A program made the translations under genes and the position numbers. Shown in pieces: positions 56,592-64,000 of a stretch of DNA of 64,000 nt. Positions within the stretch are counted from its first letter, which is position 1. Each line of letters starts with the position of its first letter. Source of the DNA: Lingula anatina (taxonomy: Eukaryota; Brachiopoda; Lingulata; Lingulida; Lingulidae); assembly GCF_001039355.2 (NCBI RefSeq), contig NW_019773981.1, positions 293,448 through 357,447 of the forward strand, written 5' to 3'. The notes beneath the pieces are model-generated. The model was not told the origin of the DNA and made no database searches. It saw only the letters and a program-made list of their open reading frames with translations.

Positions 56592-58255
56592 ATTATTTCC
56601 CGTGCACTTAGTCAGTTGTCAATATTACCTTGAAATACCATTTAGGATGTCTCATGATAAGCCAGACTGTCTTCGAAGAGAATTACTTCCTATATAGAAA
56701 CAAAGGAAGAGAGAGGGGGTTAGGTTAAGTTTGGGTTCATTTCGGTACGAGATGTTTTGTCTCAAAAGTCCAATTTTGAGCACGTCGTAGACCGCCCCAT
56801 ATGTTAATTTTTTTTCTGTTCATGGTAAAATTTATTTGTGTGAACCTTTTGCTAAGAGAGAGAGAGAGAGAGAGATGCATTATTTATAATAAAATATGTT
56901 GTATGCAGTTTTTGGTCTTGGTTTTAATCATATAAATGGACAATGATAAAAATCGCTTCAACTAACATGACCTTTAACGCTCGCTTTTTAACACAATTGT
57001 GTAATAACAGTGCCATTTCTTTGAACGTACACATATTAATACACCCCCAGTTTACTTTCACTGTTAATTAATTCAGGATTTAACGTTTTGACCCGTCTTT
57101 GGTTTAACTTACCCTTAACGACAAGGTTTCGACCTGATTTCTAATCCTGCATTTTTTCTATACAGAAGCTGACCAACCTCTGCGTCCATGAAATTTCCTT
57201 CTTTTGCCTTCGATACGTTCAGTAATCCGTGTTTGGATGTATAAATGTGATGGCATAAAGTAAACGGTATTTTATACTTAGAATTACGTCGGTGTTTATG
57301 GCAACGTATCTTCTACATATCACCTCCGTTAGCGGGTCAGACGCGCATACAGCATAATTCGGTACAGGGAGCTCGTTACTAATCACCATAGGTCCACAGT
57401 CGAAACAAATTTGTCCCCTTATTTCATCTAGGTGGCAGTTACAATAGGACAAAGTACACGTTCAGGGCTTGTAATTTCGAAATGCGCGCCCGATTCATGA
57501 ATCATAATAAGCGTTATAACTATACAGTCTAAGGGTTGTGACTCGGTACGCAAAGGCCACTGCACAAGCATTATTTGGGTTATAGTAAAGAATAGTCAGG
57601 ACTTCTCATACAAGACACCTTTCTTGCGGGTAATCTGGCGCGACGATATCTACACAAAATAAGCTTTCATCTTGGTGTTTATAATAACATACGAATGTTT
57701 TTCTTACAGGTTCAGTAATATGATTGCTTCCAAACCCCTTTTATAACATAATTACAATTTATAATCCACGCTTATGGAATGTTTCAAAAGAGCACCTTTT
57801 ACACTTTGTCAATCGATTGGTATTGTAAAATATAAAACAAAATATAAAACAGTTCTCGTTTGATAAAACACTCCCTGAATGTCCAGAATGTTTTTTTTTC
57901 TCTAAGAAAGGGTATTTTCAGTAAACAATACATGTGCATTTAACAAGATATAAGGATGTGATTGGTAATATTTCTTTACCGGGCCAATGATTTTTTCAGA
58001 CCTCAACTCTTTCCGCTTTTCTTGTAGTACATGTGCAGACTTATCATTTTGCGGTACTTCACGGGGCTTTCCTCTGTAGGTAAGGAGATCACACCATTCA
58101 GTTTGATAATGAGGGGATTAGGAGAGTTGTGCACTCCTTGTGTGCTTTTTAGTATGCTAAATAAAAATAATTATAAGGATTTATTTTATAGAAAAACATG
58201 TACAGATCTGAAGTAAAGGAACCATGGAAATGGAAAAAAAAAAGAAAAAAAACTT
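56592..58255. other. Intergenic, no recognised gene
   Basis: Contains a (GA)n at 56857-56875 and AT-rich sequence. No supported exon. Confidence 0.5.
56857..56875. repeat. (GA)n microsatellite
   Basis: About nine GA units between the 55920-56591 gene and the tRNA. Confidence 0.85.
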
Positions 58256-58280
58256 TGGAGGATGCGGGCATCGATCCCGC

Positions 58281-58312
<32 letters not shown>

Positions 58313-58328
58313 TTTGAGCTAATCCCCC
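58256..58328 (-). tRNA. tRNA-Ala (anticodon AGC)
   Basis: The minus strand folds as a complete cloverleaf of 73 nt: acceptor GGGGGAT/ATCCTCC with the G3:U70 pair that specifies alanine, D-arm GCTC/GAGC, anticodon stem CGCGC/GCGCG with loop TTAGCAT, and T-arm GCGGG/CCCGC with loop ATCGATG. There is no intron. T-runs follow the 3' end on the minus strand (complement of the A-runs at 58234-58250) and can serve as the RNA polymerase III terminator. Confidence 0.97.
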
Positions 58329-61300
58329 ATCTGATACTTAGTGGTGAGTGTAAGGAATACATATTTTATTTAGTTCGACAGTCACTGGTTTATATTAACC
58401 AAGTAAACTGTATTTGATGTTGTGAAAGGTGTGCTTAGTTTAATTTCAAATTATTAAAAAAAATTACATATATTTAAGCCTGACTACAGCCACTGACGTC
58501 AAAGCATATGGCAAGAGCAAGACCATCCGGGCATTTCAAATATGTCTGCGCCCTAAACGTGCCACAGTTTTTGTTACTAGTGTAAACTTTATGGGCAACG
58601 AGGTGATTATATGTGTAATCTATTGACTCGGGGAGAACAATTTTTCTGACACTGCAAATGGTGACGTTTTGAATTGTCTAAGGTTATTAAACCATATCAC
58701 GTATCGTGTAATTTTCATGGCAAGTTGTCGTGGAGCCACATCGCTAGTCGTGTTCCCAACTCACGAGGCCACCACGAAATGGAAATGGGCACTCTCAGTA
58801 TTGGTACATGGTGAGTTGGGATCTTTTCTTCTGTCGATTCTTATTTTTTCTGATATTCGACCATTTTATATCTGAAGTTCGTCGGCATAGTACGTAATTA
58901 TGGCAGAATTTTTGGTGGGGGTTGGGGTAGATTTAATAAATTTGAATGTGTGACCAAATGAACTTGGAAGTTAGGTACGTGCTGTAATAATGAGTATAAG
59001 TGAATGTTCATATTAGATCTTATATTGTATTGCCACCCCTTCCATAAAAGTGACCGACTTTGGGCTGGTTAAGATAAGAAATCGGTAAATTTTTCTTATG
59101 GTAGATTAAGAAGTTTAATTAATATCTAAAGGCAGTTTCTTAAAGGATATACCATTATGAGATTTTGTTTAAAAAAGAAAACAATGGGTATCAGAGTAAG
59201 GGAAAATATATACATTGAATAATTTGGTACACAGTTAAGTCAGTAATTTTTCTATGCTTGATTACTAGTATTATAGCAAACAATTTGGATAATGCAGTTG
59301 TATGATTCAGTTGAAAAAAAAAAAAAACACACACACACTTTTTCCATTTATTGGTTTCGGGGAAAAAATTGGTCACAGAAAAATTAAATTGCCCTATCGT
59401 TATATTTGTATTAGCCACCAGCAATTTGTACTACAATTTTGTATGTGCATGATCAATATGGCAAAGTCCATTTTACAGGTCATATCCATCAAGGTAATTT
59501 AATTGATCGGCTAGCCTTTTTACCTTTAATGCCAACCTTGTTAAGTCATTATGCTCTACTCCTACCCATCATGTACACTCCGTCCCCAGGCTTAACAGAG
59601 AGTATTTGATTTTTAATAAACCCTCCAGGCTATGATGCAGATGCCTTCTAATATAAGATGGTGCAACTTTAAACTTAAGCTTTTAAAATTTTTAAAAATT
59701 TTTTATACTCCTCTGTCCAATATTTTAACTTGACCACATTTTGACCATTTGACCTGACTTTGATTTTATTATTTATATTAGAATGGTTTTATTATGTGAT
59801 TTTATTGTGTGAATTATGTTTGCGATTTTATATATATGTACTCTTTTATGTCTTTCTCCCTAGTAAATATGTCAAAAGTACCTATTTAAATCAATAAAAA
59901 GAGCAATCTTAGTACAACAGATGGGAATTGTAAACACGATTAAGGGGCTCTAGCCCAATTTTTTTTCAGGTCAGAATTGTACCTTTATCTCGTTGGTGGA
60001 CTGGAGATATTTTAAATTCACTGGTTGTCAAGCTGTATGTAGACACAACAGCTTGGTAGATGACTCTTCTAAAAGACCTGTCATACATGTGTTAGACAAA
60101 TTGTAGGTTTATCACCTGTGTTGGCACAGTAAGTGATCAATTGGTGCTGCAGCTCCATGGGTTAAAAATTTAAAGGTAAAGGGGTTGTAGGAGGATATCT
60201 TTGGCCTGAAATAACAGATTATCCAAAGTTCATAGAATTTTGCTGCCTAATTTATAACTTCACGCCTAATGCCAATTTCACCTATTGTGCTAGATTGAAG
60301 AAGTAATGAAAATAATAAATACACACAAAAAATAAAAACATGTGTACTGTCCATGCACCCGTAATCTGACCTCAGCTTTTCTTTAATCTGCTGCTTTGGC
60401 CTTTTCATTCAATGTCTGTCCATATGCAAGCCTTGCTGTCTATTTCTTATGTAAACATATTTAATTTTCAAGAAGTGTTCAGTACATGATCTTGAGTATA
60501 CTGGTGAAGGTGTCCATGAGATATTGGCACAGTGAGGTTTTAGTTATAAGGTATAAAGTTGGATTGGCTCTGACCTACAGATGTCTAGCCAACTTTGAAA
60601 TCCTATTTCACAGGTAAATATTACTTTTTTTACTGTAACTTAGAAATGTTTGATTACAGCTTTTTTTTTATTCAACTTGCATTTTTGTGGAGGCAAAAGA
60701 AGATGCCATTATAGAATTAAAATATTTATTACTTGACACAAGTACTAGTACTAGTAGAGGAAGCTTTGAAGTATTTAATAAAGGATCTCTATGCTAGCTA
60801 GTAAGTTCTTTGGTGGAATATGCTTTATTTCACAGTTAAGTAGTATCATTCATGGGGTGTAGCATATTTACATGACTTATTAAACTACTTATTTGAACAT
60901 ACAACATTAACAATTATGGTTTTTAGCTGATTTAGTCATGAAAAAACAATATGCTTGGATACCAACAAAATTTAATAACAGGGAGAAACAATGTTGGATT
61001 TTGTTTGATACAAGTTATATTAAAAAAAATGATCTAGAAAGCTCAGTAGGGTTTTTCAAAGAATGGAAAATCAATCAGAATGAAGTATATTTGTCTCTGT
61101 ATGAATTCAGCCCTGGTAAAGAAAGTGCTGGCCATGTGCTGTAATTGTGCTCAGAGAATTTAAGTTATATATCATCTAATGCCCTCACAGTTGGAATAGA
61201 AGTTTGGTAGGATATATGCACTAGTACAGTGTACAAGTAAAGCAAAGCAAAGCAAAGCAAAGCACTAGATTCTGAGTTGGCAGTGGAAAATATTAACATG

Positions 61301-61980
61301 TTCAGATATTTTTACATTACAATTTATGCTTGTTCGCCTTTGCTAAACTAGATATGCAATATTAGGGCATCTTTGGAATAATGGGTGGGAATTGTAAACA
61401 TGGAAAGATATCTAGGCTTATCAGCTGAATAGTCTCTTTGCACCTGCATCTAATTAAATTATCAACAGCAGCTACTAGTATTTTTTATCATTAGCTAAGA
61501 CTTTATATTCATATATTAATTTTTGTTCATTTTATGAGGGTTGATAATGGATAAAGTAATGGGGCAATGGAGTCACTTCCTACGTAATGGATCACGCGGT
61601 TCGCAAGCTGCCAATTGCATTTTATATTGTGTTGGATTACGCAACGCTTATAGCTAAACTCTGTAGATCATAAAAGGTTGGGATTACTTCCCGCCAATTA
61701 TTTGAATATCATAAGAATTGATACTAGGTAAGTGTTGAGAAATGTGGACAGAAGCATGAGAGTTGAATGTAAAAGGGGAATAGGGTTGGATGGGAAAGTG
61801 AATAAACGAAGGCAGTAACTTACCCTTGATTGGTATTGATGTTGTTCGGGATTGACTTCTACTTTAGCGCTTGGCTTATTCGTCCATACCGCTGAGCTGT
61901 GAGCTGAAGAGTGTCTTCAGGAAAGCGTGCAAGATGCGTCGTCTCCGTCATCATCCCCACGTGATTCAAACCCGCGACGC
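58329..61980. other. No recognised gene
   Basis: Short AT-rich frames only. A 68-codon frame at 60938-61144 has protein-like composition (WKINQNEVYLSLYEFSPG) but no splice context or family I recognise. An (AAAGC)n-like short repeat lies at 61237-61263. Confidence 0.45.
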
Positions 61981-62020
61981 GATTGGCTAATAATGCCATA
62001 TGTTTAAAAAATGACGTAAT
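61975..62020. promoter_or_regulatory. Possible promoter-proximal motifs upstream of the SLC5A7-like gene
   Basis: An inverted CCAAT box (GATTGGCTAA, 61981-61990) and a CREB/ATF-like TGACGTAA (62012-62019) lie in a locally GC-richer stretch about 620-660 bp upstream of the start codon. Motif presence is seen; function is guesswork. Confidence 0.25.
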
Positions 62021-62026
62021 GTTATT

Positions 62027-62343
62027 CAGGCCTACCCAACTACCAGACTCGGCACCGAATGATCCAGAATTCACCGGTAGATCAGACCACACTACCCGTT
62101 TTCAAGGTGTGTGTCAGATCGCATTACACAGTATCAGACGCGACACCGCTCTTGGCTAGTACGCGATGTGATAGTGACAATTCTCAGCGGGGTTGAAAAG
62201 CATTGCATCACCACTCAAAATTTGTTCAGGGTATGATACTGTGTAATTCGATCTGACACACACCTTGAAAACGGGTAGTGTGGTCTGATCTACCGGTGAA
62301 TTCTGGATCATTCGGTGCCGAGTCTGGTAGTTGGGTAGGCCTG
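62027..62343. mobile_element. 317-bp fold-back MITE with 110-bp arms
   Basis: 62027-62136 and 62234-62343 are inverted copies with a single mismatch (TCGCATT against TCGAATT), starting CAGGCCTACCCAACTACCAG. A 97-bp spacer separates them. GTTATT flanks both sides (62021-62026 and 62344-62349), a 6-bp target duplication. Superfamily not assigned. Confidence 0.88.
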
Positions 62344-62640
62344 GTTATTTACAGAGGCAGCTGTAGGAAGCGACTAGGGTAAAATCTTAGCTTGATAAAT
62401 TAGATTATGTGCATGCAATAATCTTTATAAAGTTATTGAATGCAAAACAGCAGAATTCTTAACATGTTTTAGTGATGTGTCAAATATTTCAGACTTTGAT
62501 TTATAATAATTTTACAAGTTTGTATAAAAGTAAAATAAGAGCAATCAACATCTTTTATGCTTAGTTTTAATATTTTGATATTTTCACATAATTTTCAGAT
62601 CATATATTACATTAGATAGCAATCAACAACCTAAGTACAG

Positions 62641-63474
62641 ATGGAGGTGATCAGTATTGTAGGACTCAGTGTGTTGATCTTCCTCTATATAGTGATTCTA
62701 GTCGTAGGAATTGTTGCCGCAAAGAAATTCCGCCCTGTAGATGGCTCTACTGACACAGAGATCTCTGCAGTAGCTGGCAGGAAGATAAACAGTGTGGTGG
62801 GCGTGTTCACCATGACAGGTAGGTGAATGACACCTGTCATATGCCATCCTGTTGTATAGTGTAAGATTGTAGTGGGTGTGTTTTATGTAAATGACACCTG
62901 TGTTGGGCCATCCTTTTATATAAGGATTAACTCTGGTGTATATAGCAGATGTGTTCAGTATGATACTAGAAGGTGGGTGAATGACACCTGTATTAAGCCA
63001 ACCTTTTATATAATAACCTTATTGCAACAAATGCACCAGTAAAAAGCAATAATATACAACAGAAATGATGGTATGTCACATTATTTTATGGTGTCAAAGC
63101 ATCATTATTTTTGTGAATATGTACTTTTATTTATTTATTATATTATATAAATATATATATATTAATATATGTTATTTTCAATTAGTGTTTAGAAATTAAA
63201 ATTATAACCATTTTTTTGTGTGAAAAAATTGCACTTTTGTGTAACTGTTTATCTTACTAAGACCTTCTCTGTGTGTTTTTGACTTCCCTATAGTTTTTTC
63301 TGTACTTACCAGTCTTGCCACTTACTTTATCCTTCAAGTTCACATATATTCTTCTTGAAATTACAGCCACAGTGGTGGGAGGAGGTTTTCTCAATGGCAC
63401 AGCCGAGTCAGTTGCCAGTCAGGGAGTCATATGGACCCTGGCTCCATTTGGAATCTTCCTAGGACTGATACTTG
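62641..63474 (+). CDS. SLC5A7-like: High-affinity choline transporter-like SLC5 protein, first two coding exons
   Basis: Exons 62641-62818 and 63367-63474 (GT-AG, frame kept) encode 95 residues, and the gene runs off the right edge after a GTAAGG donor. Residues 6-27 are the first transmembrane helix (VGLSVLIFLYIVILVVGIVA). They are followed by GRKINSVVGVFTMTATVVGG, then GFLNGTAESV and a second hydrophobic helix, APFGIFLGLILG. The order and the GGGFLNGTAE motif match the N-terminus of the Na+/Cl--dependent choline transporter CHT1, which takes choline into cholinergic terminals. Since only 95 residues are present, a related SLC5 member is possible. Confidence 0.85.
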
Positions 63475-64000
63475 GTAAGGGAGTTATATATTATAATGCA
63501 AAATGAAATGTTAAGTAAAACGTATACATAGATAAAAAGGAGAGCACTTAGCTGTATTAGCACAATTTAAGTCACATGTACCACATTTGAATAATTAAGC
63601 TCTGCTGAAGGCACAACTAACACAGTAAGGTTATTGTACCACCAGCGTTAGCGCTGGCGGTACACATGGTTTCGGTCCCGTCCGGATCGTTCCGCCGGCT
63701 CCGTTGGCTCCGCCGGCTCCGCCGGCTCCGCCGGACGGCTACCGTTACCGCTTCTCCTCCTAGACGGTAAGGGCCCCCGTACCCATCTCATGGATTTAGG
63801 TCACCTATAATCTCAACTCGTTCCACGTAAAATTTGGGCTTTGTCGGTATTGGGGTCTGGGTGTGGCACTCATTGCAATGCACCCTTGTCTAAAAATGGC
63901 AAAATTAAATGCTAATTATCTACCCTACGGAAGGAGTTATGGGAAAAATTTCTATAGACGGCTTTCCAAAAGTCATATGTGTAGATTTCAAATATACCCT
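63475..64000. other. Intron 2 of the SLC5A7-like gene with a GC-rich repeat
   Basis: No further exon is seen before the window ends. It contains an inverted repeat (63637-63664) and a GC-rich 9-mer repeat (63688-63735). Confidence 0.55.
63688..63735. repeat. (CCGGCTCCG)n-like minisatellite
   Basis: Tandem 9-mers CCGGCTCCG/TTGGCTCCG in an otherwise AT-rich region, preceded by the near-perfect palindrome GTACCACCAGCG...CGCTGGCGGTAC at 63637-63664. Confidence 0.7.

Noticed and set aside
60938-61144. 68-codon frame with protein-like composition
   Set aside because: No acceptor or donor supporting an exon and no known relatives; kept only as a remark.
61859-62092. 77-codon minus-strand frame upstream of the choline transporter
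   Set aside because: Its start lies in the arm of the fold-back MITE, so the frame is a composite of unrelated sequences.
1-64000. CRISPR arrays, bacterial operons, ribosomal RNA genes
   Set aside because: None seen; spliced genes and transposon content show eukaryotic nuclear DNA.

Overview
The window is animal (metazoan) nuclear DNA. It holds multi-exon genes with GT-AG introns of a few hundred bases, an A/T-rich background, a tRNA-Ala of invertebrate type, and many transposon remnants and microsatellites. The gene set (choline-transporter-like SLC5, somatomedin-B ectodomain protein, PAFAH1B, EI24, a DSTYK-like GTPase-kinase) suggests a marine invertebrate, but I cannot fix the phylum. Runs of N and isolated n characters mark assembly joins, and at least two of these sit on duplicated sequence that looks like an assembly artefact.

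Layout. 1-30 kb is repeat-dense. A colinear repeat block recurs at 48-3480, 16960-19547 and 21016-26660. It contains a decayed non-LTR retrotransposon tail and is interrupted by a Tc1-like element and a TTAA-flanked MITE. Embedded in this region, on the minus strand, is a three-exon gene (11285-16200) for a secreted or GPI-anchored protein with a somatomedin-B-like module; a broken copy of its first exon lies at 19561-19804. 30-32.6 kb has no recognisable gene.

32.7-51.3 kb is the gene-rich core. PAFAH1B2/3-like (minus, five exons) is divergent from EI24 (plus, nine exons, 346 aa). These are followed by a ten-exon plus-strand gene for a 1027-aa dynamin-like GTPase fused to a protein kinase, the most notable gene here. 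51.3-52.5 kb is a cluster of nested MITEs. 53.4-56.6 kb carries two tandem minus-strand intronless genes that are paralogues of an unrecognised family. 58.26-58.33 kb is a tRNA-Ala(AGC). The right edge holds the first two coding exons of an SLC5A7-like choline transporter, with a young 317-bp fold-back element about 300 bp upstream of its start codon.

The genes show no shared pathway or operon logic; this is ordinary eukaryotic gene order. Exon structures were assembled by hand from splice signals, preserved reading frame and family similarity recalled from memory. No database search was possible.
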